From Rhodoferax sp. WC2427 (GTDB taxonomy: Bacteria > Pseudomonadota > Gammaproteobacteria > Burkholderiales > Burkholderiaceae_C), in assembly GCF_040822085.1 (NCBI RefSeq), contig NZ_CP162006.1, forward strand, positions 2,728,001-2,792,000: 64,000 bases of DNA, read 5' to 3'. Positions 45,855-54,651 of the stretch are shown piece by piece. The notes beneath the pieces were generated by a model that saw only the letters and a list, made by a program, of their open reading frames with translations, was not told the DNA's origin and did not search any database. Position numbers and translations under genes: made by a program. Within the stretch, counting starts at the first letter, position 1, and the number at the start of each line of letters is the position of its first letter.

Positions 45855-46643
45855 ATGAAATTCACATCTCTTGCTGCCACCGTCGCTCTGACGGTAGCGA
45901 CCTTTACCGCCGCCACCTCGGCCCTGGCCGCCGACTGGACGGTCGGTGCCAACATCGGCAACGTGCCCTGGGAGTTCCAGGACGCCACCGGCAAGTTTGT
46001 CGGCTTCGAGATCGACCTGGTCAACGAGGTTGCCAAACGCGCGGGCAAATCGGTGCAGATCGAGAACATCCCGTTCAACGGCCTGTTCCCCGCCGTGCAG
46101 TCGGGCCGCATCCAGATGGCCATCTCCAGCATCACCATCACACCCAAGCGCCTCGAATCGCTGGCCTTTGCCCAGCCCTACTACGACAGCGACCAGTCCC
46201 TGTCGGTGCTCAAAGCCACCAAGATCGACAAGCTGGAAGACCTGGCGGGCAAAACCGTGGGCGTGGATACCGCCTCCACCGGCGACATCTACGCCACGCA
46301 GAACACCGCCAAGCTGAAGATCGCCACCATCTCCCGCTATGAAGGCCTGGCGCCCGCCATGCTGGACCTGGCCTCGGGCCGCATCGACGGCTACATCAGC
46401 GACATCCCGGCGGTGGAGTACTACATCAAGGACAAGCCGCAGTACCGCATTGCCGCGCGCATTCCCACCAACGAGCGCTACTCCTTCATGTTTGCCAAGA
46501 ACTTTGCCGATGCCGCCAAGGTGAACGAGATCCTGGGCACGCTGAAGAAAGAGGGCTTTGTGTCTGCCACCCACAAGAAATGGTTTGGCACCACGCCACC
46601 TGACACGTCCTCCAGCGTCATGGTGATGGACGTTCCCAAGTAA
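45855..46643 (+). CDS. ABC transporter substrate-binding protein (polar amino-acid type)
   Basis: 262 residues. Signal peptide (MKFTSLAATVALTVATFTAA ... ALAAD), then the solute-binding family 3 fold: 'VPWEFQDATGKFVGFEIDLV', 'LFPAVQSGRIQMAISSITIT', 'RLESLAFAQPYYDSDQSLSV', 'GKTVGVDTASTGDIYAT', 'DGYISDIPAVEYYI'. Periplasmic. It is followed by a permease and an ATPase, completing the importer. The ligand is unknown; the neighbours suggest a cyclic amide or ureide-type compound or an amino acid. CAGGAG 8 bp before ATG supports the start. Confidence 0.93.
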   Translation: MKFTSLAATVALTVATFTAATSALAADWTVGANIGNVPWEFQDATGKFVGFEIDLVNEVAKRAGKSVQIENIPFNGLFPAVQSGRIQMAISSITITPKRLESLAFAQPYYDSDQSLSVLKATKIDKLEDLAGKTVGVDTASTGDIYATQNTAKLKIATISRYEGLAPAMLDLASGRIDGYISDIPAVEYYIKDKPQYRIAARIPTNERYSFMFAKNFADAAKVNEILGTLKKEGFVSATHKKWFGTTPPDTSSSVMVMDVPK

Positions 46644-46675
46644 TCCCCAAGTTGTAAGCACCTGACGGACCCCGC

Positions 46676-47347
46676 ATGAATCTGCTCGACACCTTCTTCA
46701 ACTGGCCGGTTTTCCGGGATGCCCTGCCTTTGCTGCTGCAGGGGCTGTGGACCACGATTCTGCTGGGGGCCGTCAGCATTGCGCTGGGCTTTGTGGGCGG
46801 CTTGCTGCTGGCGCTGGTGCGGCTGTACGGCCCAGCTTGGCTGCGCACCGTGGCCCGCATCTACATCGACGTGTTCCGCTCGATCCCGCTGCTGGTCTTG
46901 CTGGTGCTGGTGTACTACGCGCTGCCCTTTGTAGGCATCCGGCTGACCTCGTTTGCCGCTGCCACCACCGCGCTGTCGCTGGTGTCGTGCGCGTACACGG
47001 CAGAAATCATGCGGGCGGGCATCGAGGCCATTCCCAAGGGCCAGTTCGAGGCGGCCGATGCCATCGGCCTGGGCTTTTTCAGCAGCATGCGCGATGTGGT
47101 GCTGCCCCAGGCGCTGCGCATCGTGGTGCCGCCGCTGACCAGCAACTGCATCAATGTGCTCAAAGACACGGCCCTGGCCTCGGTGGTGGCCATGCCCGAT
47201 CTGCTGAAGCAGGCCACCCAGGCCCAGGCCCTGGCCGCCAACCCCACGCCCTTGATCGGCGCAGCGCTGCTGTACTTGCTGCTGTTGCTGCCCCTGGTGC
47301 GGCTGGTGGGCTTTTTTGAAGCACGGCACCGTGCTGCCACACGCTAA
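46676..47347 (+). CDS. ABC transporter permease (His/Glu/Gln/Arg/opine type)
   Basis: 223 residues with about five membrane helices. The N-terminus has '[20 protein letters not shown]' and the coupling-loop EAA motif reads '[22 protein letters not shown]'-like ([15 protein letters not shown], '[17 protein letters not shown]'). Inner-membrane channel part of the importer. 32 bp after the binding protein, 7 bp before the ATPase. Confidence 0.94.
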   Translation: MNLLDTFFNWPVFRDALPLLLQGLWTTILLGAVSIALGFVGGLLLALVRLYGPAWLRTVARIYIDVFRSIPLLVLLVLVYYALPFVGIRLTSFAAATTALSLVSCAYTAEIMRAGIEAIPKGQFEAADAIGLGFFSSMRDVVLPQALRIVVPPLTSNCINVLKDTALASVVAMPDLLKQATQAQALAANPTPLIGAALLYLLLLLPLVRLVGFFEARHRAATR

Positions 47348-47354
47348 GAACCAT

Positions 47355-48089
47355 ATGACAGCACTTATCCAAATCCGTGGGCTGTGCAAGTCCTACGGCG
47401 CATTCCAAGCCCTGCACAGCATCGACCTCGACGTGAACGCTGGGGAGGTGGTGGTGGTCATCGGCCCGTCCGGTTCGGGCAAATCCACGCTGATCCGCTG
47501 CATCAACCTGCTGGAGGACTACCAGGGCGGCGAGATTCTGGTGGACGGCGAAAAAGTGGTGCGCGGCAAGGCCCTGGCCAAGGTGCGCGCCGAAGTGGGC
47601 ATGGTGTTCCAGAGCTTCAACCTGTTTCCGCATCTCACGGCCCTGGCCAATGTGGCGCTGGGCCCGCTGCGGGTGCGCCATATGCCCCAGCGCGAGGCCG
47701 AAGCCCGCGCCCTGGCGCTGCTGGACAAGGTGGGCCTGGCCGCGCACGCGCACAAGCTGCCGGGCAAGTTGTCGGGCGGCCAGCAGCAGCGGGTGGCGAT
47801 TGCCCGGGCGCTGGCCATGGAGCCCAAGGTGCTGTTGTTTGACGAGCCCACCTCGGCCCTGGACCCGGAAATGGTCGGCGAGGTGCTGGACGTGATGCAA
47901 GCCCTGGCGCGCACCGGCGTGACCATGGTGATCGTGACCCACGAGATGGGTTTTGCCCGCCGCGTGGCCGACCGGGTGATTTTCATGGAGGCCGGGCGGG
48001 TCATCGAACAGGCGCCGCCCGCCGAATTCTTCAGCGCGCCCCGTGAGGAGCGCACCCAGGCCTTTCTGCAGGCCATTCTTCAACACTGA
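47355..48089 (+). CDS. ABC transporter ATP-binding protein (polar amino-acid type)
   Basis: 244 residues: Walker A '[20 protein letters not shown]' near residue 37, Q-loop '[20 protein letters not shown]', signature '[20 protein letters not shown]', Walker B '[17 protein letters not shown]', H-loop 'VTHEMGF'. Drives the preceding permease. ATG 47355 gives the conserved '[15 protein letters not shown]'. Ends 6 bp before the SufS-like gene, so these are probably one transcript. Confidence 0.96.
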   Translation: MTALIQIRGLCKSYGAFQALHSIDLDVNAGEVVVVIGPSGSGKSTLIRCINLLEDYQGGEILVDGEKVVRGKALAKVRAEVGMVFQSFNLFPHLTALANVALGPLRVRHMPQREAEARALALLDKVGLAAHAHKLPGKLSGGQQQRVAIARALAMEPKVLLFDEPTSALDPEMVGEVLDVMQALARTGVTMVIVTHEMGFARRVADRVIFMEAGRVIEQAPPAEFFSAPREERTQAFLQAILQH

Positions 48090-48095
48090 TTTTTT

Positions 48096-49328
48096 ATGCC
48101 GCCAACCCTGAACCTAGACCACATCCGCGCCGAGTTTCCGGCCCTGCACAACGACTGCGCCTACCTGGACAACGCCGGTGGCTCCCAGGTTCTGCGCCGC
48201 GTGGCCGACCGGGTGCGCGACTACCTGCTGACCAGCAGCGTGCAGCTCGGTGCCAGCTACGCCCAGTCGCAAGATGCCGGGGCCAAGGTGCTGGCCGCGC
48301 GCCGTGCGGTGGCCGAGCTGATCAACGCTCCGTTTGACGACGAAGTGGTGATGGGCGGCTCCACCACCTCGCTGATGTTCCAGGTGACACATGCCATCCA
48401 GCTGGGCGTCCAGCCCGGCGACGAGGTTATCGTCAGCAACACCGACCACGAAGCCAATATCGGCGGCTGGATGCGGCTGCAGGCGGCGGGCGCGGTGGTC
48501 AAGGTGTGGGAGGTGAACCGCGAGACCCTGGCGCTGGACCTGGCCGACCTGGACCGTTTGCTGTCGCCCCGGGTTAAATGGGTGGCGGTGACCCACGCCT
48601 CCAACATCCTGGGCACCATCAATCCGGTGGCAGAGATCGCCCGCCGGGTCCACGCCGTGGGCGCGCGCCTATGCGTGGATGCGGTGGCCTATGCGCCGCA
48701 CCGGCTGGTGGACGTGCAGGCCAGCGGGGCAGACATGGTTGTCTTCAGCTTCTACAAGGTGTTTGGCCCGCACTACGCGGTGCTGTGGGTGCAGCGTGAG
48801 CTGCTGCTGTCGCTGCCCAGCTTGAACCACTATTTCATCGGCGCCGACGTGCTGCCCTACAAGCTGCAGCCGGGCAATGTGAACTATGAGCTGTCGTACG
48901 GCTGCATGGGCATCAACGACTACCTGGTGGCGGTGGGCAGCCAGCTGGGCTGCACCGGCACGGCACGGCAAAAGATGCAGTGCGCCTTCGATGCGTTTGA
49001 GCAGCACGAGGACGCGTTAGCCGAGCGGCTGCTGGCGTACCTGCGCGGCAAGAAGTCGGTGCGCATTGTCGGCATGGACAGCGCTGCCAAGGGGGGCCGG
49101 GTGCCCACCATCAGCTTCATGGTAGCCGGGCAGATGTCGGAGTCCATCGTGCGCCATACCGACCGGTTTGGCATCGGCATCCGCTTTGGCGACTTCTATG
49201 CCAAGCGCCTGGTCGAGTCGCTGGGCCTGCACCCCCAGGGCGGCGTGGTGCGGGTGTCCATCGCCCACTACAACACCTTTGCCGAGATCGACAAGTTGGT
49301 AAAACACCTGGACGAGGTGATCGCATGA
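48096..49328 (+). CDS. SufS-like class V PLP enzyme (cysteine desulfurase-like protein)
   Basis: 410 residues with the fold of class V aminotransferases: 'CAYLDNAGGSQVLRRVADRV' near the start, 'VAVTHASNILGTINPVAEIA', and PLP lysine in 'MVVFSFYKVFGPHYAVLWVQ' (near residue 221). It resembles the TIGR01976 group of desulfurase-like proteins rather than true IscS/SufS: no obvious catalytic cysteine loop is seen. Its coupling (4-bp overlap) to a dihydropyrimidinase and downstream of an ABC importer points to a role in small-molecule catabolism, with the reaction unknown. Confidence 0.87.
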   Translation: MPPTLNLDHIRAEFPALHNDCAYLDNAGGSQVLRRVADRVRDYLLTSSVQLGASYAQSQDAGAKVLAARRAVAELINAPFDDEVVMGGSTTSLMFQVTHAIQLGVQPGDEVIVSNTDHEANIGGWMRLQAAGAVVKVWEVNRETLALDLADLDRLLSPRVKWVAVTHASNILGTINPVAEIARRVHAVGARLCVDAVAYAPHRLVDVQASGADMVVFSFYKVFGPHYAVLWVQRELLLSLPSLNHYFIGADVLPYKLQPGNVNYELSYGCMGINDYLVAVGSQLGCTGTARQKMQCAFDAFEQHEDALAERLLAYLRGKKSVRIVGMDSAAKGGRVPTISFMVAGQMSESIVRHTDRFGIGIRFGDFYAKRLVESLGLHPQGGVVRVSIAHYNTFAEIDKLVKHLDEVIA

Positions 49329-50737
49329 GCACAACCTTAATTCGCAATGGCCGCATCATCACCGCCACCGACGACTACGTGGCCGACGTGCTGATGCAGG
49401 ACGGCGTGATCCACACCATTGGCCGCAACATCCAGGTCGGCGAAGACGTGGCCATCGTCGATGCCACCGGCCTGTACGTGCTGCCCGGCGGCGTGGACAC
49501 CCATGTGCACCTGGAAAATGTGATCGGCCCCACGATCACCTGCGACACCTTTGCCAGCGGCACCAAGGCCGCGGCTTTTGGCGGCACCACCACCATCGTG
49601 GACTTTGCGCTGCAAACGGCCACCGACTCGCCCCTGGGGGCCATCGCCCGTGCCCAGCGCAGCGCCGAATCGCAGGTGGCGGTGGACTTCAGCTTCCACG
49701 TCATCATCACCCGGGTGGACGATCAGGTGCTGCAGGACGTGCGCTACGCCATGCGCCACGAGGGCGTGACCAGCTTCAAGATGTTCATGGCCTACCCCGG
49801 TGTGATGATGGCCGACGACGCCGCCATCTTCCGCATGCTGCGCCAGGTGGGCGCAGACGGCGGCATGGTGGCCCTGCATGCCGAAAACGGCACGGTCATC
49901 GACCTGCTGATCAAGGAAGCGCTGGAAGCCGGCCACACCTCGCCGCGCTACCACGCCCTGACCCGCCCGGCCATCATGGAAGGCGAAGCCACGCACCGCG
50001 GCATCCGCCTGGCCGAGCTGGCCAACGCGCCCATCTACTTCGTGCACGTTTCCAGCAACCAGGCCTTGAAGCACATCGTGGCCGCCCGGGCCGAGGGCAT
50101 TCCGGTGTTTGCCGAGACCTGCCCGCACTACCTGTTGTTTGACGACTCGGTCTACAACACCGATAACGTGGAAATCGCCAAATACGTGATGACCCCGCCC
50201 CTGCGTACCCCCGACGACCAAAAGCACCTGTGGCGCGCCCTGCGCTATGACGACCTGCAGGTCATCGCCACCGACCACTGCCCTTTTTGCATGAAAGAAG
50301 GCCACCTGGGCTACCGCATGCAGAAAATGCGCGGCAAGGACGACTTCTCGCTGATCCCCAACGGCGCGCCGGGCATCGAAACCCGCCTGGTCAGCCTGTT
50401 CGACATCGGCGTGATGCAGGGCAAGCTGTCGCTGAACCGCTTTGTGGAGTTGACCTCCACCACCCCGGCCAAACTGTTCGGCCTGTTCCCCAAAAAAGGC
50501 ACCATCGCCGTGGGCAGCGATGCCGACGTGGTGCTGTTTGACCCCGCCGCCAGCCAGACCATCTATGCCAAGGATTTGCACGGCAACTGCGACTACACCC
50601 TGCTCGAAGGCCGCACGCTGCGCGGCCAGGTGAAAAAAGTGTTCTTGCGCGGCACGCTCATCGTGGACGGGCCCCAGTGGCTGGGCCGCGAAGGCATGGG
50701 CCGGTTTGTGCCGCGTGGCGAAGTGCGGGCGTTTTAG
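49325..50737 (+). CDS. hydA: Dihydropyrimidinase / D-hydantoinase
   Basis: 470 residues of the cyclic amidohydrolase family: 'LPGGVDTHVHLENVIGPTIT' (two metal His), carboxylated lysine in 'GVTSFKMFMAYPGVMMAD' near residue 152, further metal His in 'MVALHAENGTVIDLLI' and 'IYFVHVSSNQAL', and Asp in 'QVIATDHCPFCMKEGHLGY'. Opens dihydropyrimidine or hydantoin rings to N-carbamoyl amino acids. Starts 4 bp inside the SufS-like gene. No beta-ureidopropionase or dihydropyrimidine dehydrogenase is in the window. Confidence 0.95.
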   Translation: MSTTLIRNGRIITATDDYVADVLMQDGVIHTIGRNIQVGEDVAIVDATGLYVLPGGVDTHVHLENVIGPTITCDTFASGTKAAAFGGTTTIVDFALQTATDSPLGAIARAQRSAESQVAVDFSFHVIITRVDDQVLQDVRYAMRHEGVTSFKMFMAYPGVMMADDAAIFRMLRQVGADGGMVALHAENGTVIDLLIKEALEAGHTSPRYHALTRPAIMEGEATHRGIRLAELANAPIYFVHVSSNQALKHIVAARAEGIPVFAETCPHYLLFDDSVYNTDNVEIAKYVMTPPLRTPDDQKHLWRALRYDDLQVIATDHCPFCMKEGHLGYRMQKMRGKDDFSLIPNGAPGIETRLVSLFDIGVMQGKLSLNRFVELTSTTPAKLFGLFPKKGTIAVGSDADVVLFDPAASQTIYAKDLHGNCDYTLLEGRTLRGQVKKVFLRGTLIVDGPQWLGREGMGRFVPRGEVRAF

Positions 50738-50761
50738 GCTTTGCTACACTTTTTAAGTACT

Positions 50762-50812
50762 TTTTTGATAGCTGCTCACGCTCAATCTATAAGCGCTGGA
50801 TGCCAATAATGC
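50762..50812 (+). repeat. Dispersed short palindromic repeat, copy 15
   Basis: TTTTTTGATAGCTGCTCACG then ATCTATAAGCGCTGGATGCC. Intergenic, between the dihydropyrimidinase and the RpiR-type regulator genes. Confidence 0.75.
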
Positions 50813-50887
50813 ATATGAAAATTGGCCTGTATTTACAAAATAACGGGTTAACTATGCTGCGGCATGTCCAGCCCGTATGATTGCTAT

Positions 50888-51784
50888 ATGGATAAGAGCA
50901 AACCAAGCAATCTGGATGCGCTGCGGGAGCTGATTGCCCGCGAAGGCGAGCGCCTCACGCCGCGCATGCGCGACGCGGCCCGCTACGCGCTGGACCACCC
51001 CAACGACATCGCGCTGAACCCGGTGGCCACGGTGGCGGTGGCGGCCCAGATTGCACCGGCGGCCTTCATCCGCATGGCCAAGGCGCTGGGGTTTGACGGC
51101 TATTCGGACCTGCAGCGGCTGTTCCGTGCGCCGCTGCAGTTGGCGGTGAAACCCACCTTCCGCGAGCGCATCCGCCACTTTGGCGGCGAGCAGACGCTGG
51201 ATAACCCCGACGACCCCGCCGAGGTGCTGCGCGCCTTCAGCCAGGCCAACGTGGTGTCGCTGGAGCATTTGCAGGACGATGCCGCCAGCCTGCCGCTCCA
51301 GGAAGCCATTGCCCTGATCCAGAACGCCCGCATCGTGCACGTGCTGGGCCTGCGCCGCTCGTACGCGGTGGCGGCCTACCTGGCCTACGCGCTGAACCGG
51401 GTGGGCCAGCCCGCGGTGCAGATCACCGGCCTGGGCGGTGCCATCGCCGAGCAAGCCAGCACCGCCAGCCCGCAAGACCTGCTGATCGCCATCAGCTTCC
51501 CGCCCTACGCGGCCGACACCCTGCAGGTGTGCGAACAAGTGCGCCTGCGCGGTGCCAAGCGGCTGGCCATCACCGATGCCTTCATGAGCCCGGTGGCCAA
51601 GGGGGCCGACCTGGTGCTGGAGGTCAATGATGCCAAGCTGCTGGGCTTTCGCTCGCTGACCTCGGCCATGTGCCTGGCCCAGACCCTGGCCATGGGCCTG
51701 GCCTTCGCCAAACGCAACAAACGCGCCAAAAAGTCGGGGCAACCGCCTCCGCTGGCAGCCGACCTGGACGATATCGACTGCTGA
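50888..51784 (+). CDS. MurR/RpiR family transcriptional regulator
   Basis: About 298 residues. N-terminal HTH_6 domain 'LIAREGERLTPRMRDAARYA', 'VATVAVAAQIAPAAFIRMAK', 'ALGFDGYSDLQRLFRAPLQL', and a C-terminal SIS sugar/phosphate-binding domain 'VHVLGLRRSYAVAAYLAYAL', 'DLLIAISFPPYAADTLQV'. It probably controls the neighbouring catabolic genes; its ligand is unknown. ATG 50888 is taken; an ATG at 50864 would add eight residues. Neither has a strong ribosome-binding site. Confidence 0.9.
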   Translation: MDKSKPSNLDALRELIAREGERLTPRMRDAARYALDHPNDIALNPVATVAVAAQIAPAAFIRMAKALGFDGYSDLQRLFRAPLQLAVKPTFRERIRHFGGEQTLDNPDDPAEVLRAFSQANVVSLEHLQDDAASLPLQEAIALIQNARIVHVLGLRRSYAVAAYLAYALNRVGQPAVQITGLGGAIAEQASTASPQDLLIAISFPPYAADTLQVCEQVRLRGAKRLAITDAFMSPVAKGADLVLEVNDAKLLGFRSLTSAMCLAQTLAMGLAFAKRNKRAKKSGQPPPLAADLDDIDC

Positions 51785-51785
51785 C

Positions 51786-52289
51786 ATGACCACCCTGGCC
51801 ATAGAACCCCTGACGGCCGAAGCCTTCCGCCCTTTCGGTGATGTGATCGAGGCCAGCGCCAGCGTGCGGCACTTCTCCATCAACGACGGATTTGCCCAAC
51901 GTTTTCACGACCTGGCGCAGATCGACGTGGGCAGCGGCGGCGGACGCGCGATTCTGAGCATCTTCCAGGCGCTGCCGCGCCAGCTGCCAATGCAGTTGGT
52001 GCTGCTGGAGCGGCACCCGCTGGGCAGCCAGGCGTTCATGCCGCTGTCTGGCCTGCCGTATCTGGTGGTAGTGGCCGAAGCCGGGCCGGTGCCGGTGCTG
52101 GCGCAGATCCGCTGTTTTCGCGCCGCGCCCGGCCAGGGGGTGAACTACGCCCGGGGCACCTGGCACCACCCGCTGATCGCACTGCAGGCGCCCAGCGACT
52201 TTTTAGTGGTGGACCGTGGGGGCGCGCCAGGGGACGCAAACTGTGACGAGCACCCCTTGGGCGACACGCCCATCTGGATCAAGGCGTAG
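51786..52289 (+). CDS. allA: Ureidoglycolate lyase
   Basis: 167 residues, matching AllA length. 'IEPLTAEAFRPFGDVIEASA', 'LLERHPLGSQAFMPLSGLPY', and the late 'GVNYARGTWHHPLIALQAPS' are the family landmarks (HPLGSQAF and GTWHHP hold the active-site residues). Splits ureidoglycolate to glyoxylate and urea, the end of purine ureide breakdown. It follows the RpiR gene with a 1-bp gap. The 3' end overlaps the opposite-strand deacetylase gene by 11 bp. Confidence 0.92.
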   Translation: MTTLAIEPLTAEAFRPFGDVIEASASVRHFSINDGFAQRFHDLAQIDVGSGGGRAILSIFQALPRQLPMQLVLLERHPLGSQAFMPLSGLPYLVVVAEAGPVPVLAQIRCFRAAPGQGVNYARGTWHHPLIALQAPSDFLVVDRGGAPGDANCDEHPLGDTPIWIKA

Positions 52290-53172
52290 GCAAAGAATCC
52301 ATCGCGTCGGCAATCGCACCCGGCGTGGTGAACCAGATGTCGCCGCGGAGCCTGGCAATGTGCTGCAAAGCCCGGCGCAAATGCCGCAGCCGGTAGGGCT
52401 GGCCCACGATGTAAGGGTGCAGCGCAATGCCCATCACCAGCGGCTGGGTCTGGGACTGCGACAGCATTTCGTCGAACTGGTCGATGACCATTTGGGCAAA
52501 GTCTTTGCCATCCATCTGGCGGCCCATGACCATCGGAATGTCGTTGAGCTCCTGCGGATACGGAATCGACCAGATAGTGCCGCTGCGGGTCTGCATGGCC
52601 ACCGGCTGGTCGTCGTGGCACCAGTTCAGGGTGTAGCGGTAGCCGGTCTCGCGCAGCAGGTCGGGGGTCAGCGCGGTTTCGGCAATCCAGGGTGATAGCC
52701 AGCCTGCAGGTGCGGTGCCGCTGCGCTGTTGCATCAGGTCGCGGCAGGACTGGAGCAGATCGCGCTCGGTCGCCTCGTCCATGCCGTTTTGCCGCTCGGC
52801 ATTGGTGTGGCCGTGGCCAATGAGTTCGTCGCCGCGGGCCACGCAGGCCGCTACGACTTCGGGGCAATGGTCGTACAAGGCGGTGTTAACCAGCACCCCA
52901 GCGGGCAGGTCGAGTGCGTCAAACAGTTCCAGGCAGCGCCACACCCCCACCCGGTTGCCGTACTCGCGCCAGCTGTAGTTCAGTACATCCGGCTGCGGTG
53001 ACACTGGCCCCAGATTGGCCCCCAGGCCTTCGCCGAAAGCGAAGTGCTCGATGTTGAAGCCCAGGTAGACCGCCAACCGGGCACCATTGGGCCAGCGATA
53101 GTCTGGTCGCTGGTGGATGGCCGAGTAGGCGAAACGGCCATGTCGGGGAACCGTGCGGTAGCGGTCAGGCAT
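52279..53172 (-). CDS. Polysaccharide deacetylase-fold protein (PuuE-like, possible allantoinase)
   Basis: 297 residues of the NodB/CE4 fold group that includes cofactor-independent allantoinase PuuE: 'YRWPNGARLAVYLGFNIEHF', 'YGNRVGVWRCLELFDALDLP', 'VARGDELIGHGHTNAERQNG', 'GWLSPWIAETALTPDLLRET', 'LVMGIALHPYIVGQPYRLRH'. The Asp-Asp metal motif of true deacetylases is replaced by Asn-Ile-Glu, as in the allantoinase-like subgroup, and the next-door AllA makes a ureide substrate plausible. ATG 53172 lies 15 bp before the end of the MFS gene. Confidence 0.83.
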   Translation of the reverse strand: MPDRYRTVPRHGRFAYSAIHQRPDYRWPNGARLAVYLGFNIEHFAFGEGLGANLGPVSPQPDVLNYSWREYGNRVGVWRCLELFDALDLPAGVLVNTALYDHCPEVVAACVARGDELIGHGHTNAERQNGMDEATERDLLQSCRDLMQQRSGTAPAGWLSPWIAETALTPDLLRETGYRYTLNWCHDDQPVAMQTRSGTIWSIPYPQELNDIPMVMGRQMDGKDFAQMVIDQFDEMLSQSQTQPLVMGIALHPYIVGQPYRLRHLRRALQHIARLRGDIWFTTPGAIADAMDSLPTP

Positions 53173-53186
53173 GACGCCCCGACCCA

Positions 53187-54527
53187 CTAGTCACGCAGCT
53201 CCAAGGACCGGTTGACCCGCAGCGCCACCAAGGTGCAAATCGCTCCCGACAGCAGATAGATACTGACGTAAGCCAGCCCGAAATGGGCCGACAAGCCCAA
53301 GGCGACCAAGGGCGCAAATGCGGCACCAAATAGCCAGGCCAGATCAGATGTCAAAGCCGCGCCGGTGTAGCGGTACTGGGGCTCAAAGTTGGAGCTGACC
53401 GCACCCGCTGCCTGGCCGTACGACAGACCCAGCAACGCGAACCCCACCAGAATGAACACGTCTTGCCGGAACGGCTCGCCATCGAGCAGCATGGGCGCAA
53501 ACAGGCTGAAGATCGCGATCAGTACCGCCAGACCGCCCAGCGTGCTACGCCGCCCCACACGGTCTGCAATCACCCCGGACGCAATGATGCCCAACATGGC
53601 AATGGCTGCACCGATCATCTGGATGACCAGCACATCGGCCACCGGCTGGGTCGCGTACAAGGTGATCCACGACAGCGGAAAAACCGTGACCAGGTGGAAA
53701 AGTGCGTAGCTGGCCAGAGCGGCAAAAGCGCCAATCAGCAGGTTGCTGCCCTGGGCCTGTACCAGCTCAACCACCGGGCTGGGCTCTAGCTTGTGCTCGT
53801 TAAGCAAATGGTCGTACTCGTCGGTGACCACCAGGCGCAGGCGGGCAAAGAGTGCCACCACGTTGATCGCAAAAGCCACGTAGAACGGATAGCGCCAGCC
53901 CCAGTCCATGAAGTCCACGGGCCACAGACTGGAATGCAAGTACAGGAACAGGCCACTGGCCACAATGAAACCAATAGGCGCGCCCAACTGGGGAATCATG
54001 GCGTACCAGCCACGGCGGTTCTTGGGGGCGTTCAGTGCCAGCAGAGAGGGCAGGCCATCCCAGGAGCCACCCAGCGCAATCCCTTGCAGGAAACGCAGTA
54101 CCGACAGAAACACGATGGACGTGAACCCCAGGCTGGCGTACCCCGGCAAGAAGGCAATTCCGACCGTGGCAATCCCCAGCAGAAACAGCGACCCGGTCAG
54201 CTTGGCCCCGCGCCCCCAACGCCGCTGAATCGCCATGAACGCCACGGTCCCGATGGGCCGGGCGATGAAGGCAAACGAGAAGATCACGAACGACAGCAGC
54301 GTCCCGTCCAGTCGGCTCTCGAACGGGAAAAATATCTCGGGAAACACCAGTACCGATGCAATTCCGTAAACGAAATAATCAAAGTACTCGGAGGCCCGGC
54401 CAATGATTACGCCGATGGCGATTTCACCCGGCGCAATCTTGGAGTGGTCTGCAACTGAGGCCCTCGCATCACGCTCAAAGGAGGGCGGTGCGACAGCGTT
54501 TTGTTCATGATTAATACTGGACATCAT
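53187..54527 (-). CDS. MFS transporter (metabolite:H+ symporter-like)
   Basis: 446 residues with twelve predicted membrane segments. 'IIGRASEYFDYFVYGIASVL' and 'FIARPIGTVAFMAIQRRWGR' (the family's RP-G and GRR loop motifs), 'FLQGIALGGSWDGLPSLLAL' and 'ADRVGRRSTLGGLAVLIAIF' mark the metabolite:H+ symporter branch. Next to a PuuE-like gene on the same strand, so uptake of an organic acid or ureide is a fair guess. Start ATG 54527 (a second ATG follows directly). Confidence 0.88.
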   Translation of the reverse strand: MMSSINHEQNAVAPPSFERDARASVADHSKIAPGEIAIGVIIGRASEYFDYFVYGIASVLVFPEIFFPFESRLDGTLLSFVIFSFAFIARPIGTVAFMAIQRRWGRGAKLTGSLFLLGIATVGIAFLPGYASLGFTSIVFLSVLRFLQGIALGGSWDGLPSLLALNAPKNRRGWYAMIPQLGAPIGFIVASGLFLYLHSSLWPVDFMDWGWRYPFYVAFAINVVALFARLRLVVTDEYDHLLNEHKLEPSPVVELVQAQGSNLLIGAFAALASYALFHLVTVFPLSWITLYATQPVADVLVIQMIGAAIAMLGIIASGVIADRVGRRSTLGGLAVLIAIFSLFAPMLLDGEPFRQDVFILVGFALLGLSYGQAAGAVSSNFEPQYRYTGAALTSDLAWLFGAAFAPLVALGLSAHFGLAYVSIYLLSGAICTLVALRVNRSLELRD

Positions 54528-54651
54528 GCTTACTCGTGATTCGGAGGTTGTAATATACAGACGCTGCGGGGCTACACAGCCAGGAGAATGATGCCATAGG
54601 ACAAAACGTCCTATCCGCGTCGCCCACGGATAAACGTAAATTTCATACACT
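54528..54651. promoter_or_regulatory. Divergent regulatory region between MFS gene and cyo operon
   Basis: It holds ATAGGAC-AAAAC-GTCCTAT at 54596-54614, a perfect 7-bp inverted repeat that could bind a dimeric regulator, and close by TCCGCGTCGCCCACGGA, an imperfect dyad. AT-rich TTCATACACTATG precedes cyoA. Which regulator binds is not shown; the RegA protein encoded at the end of this operon is one candidate. Confidence 0.5.
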
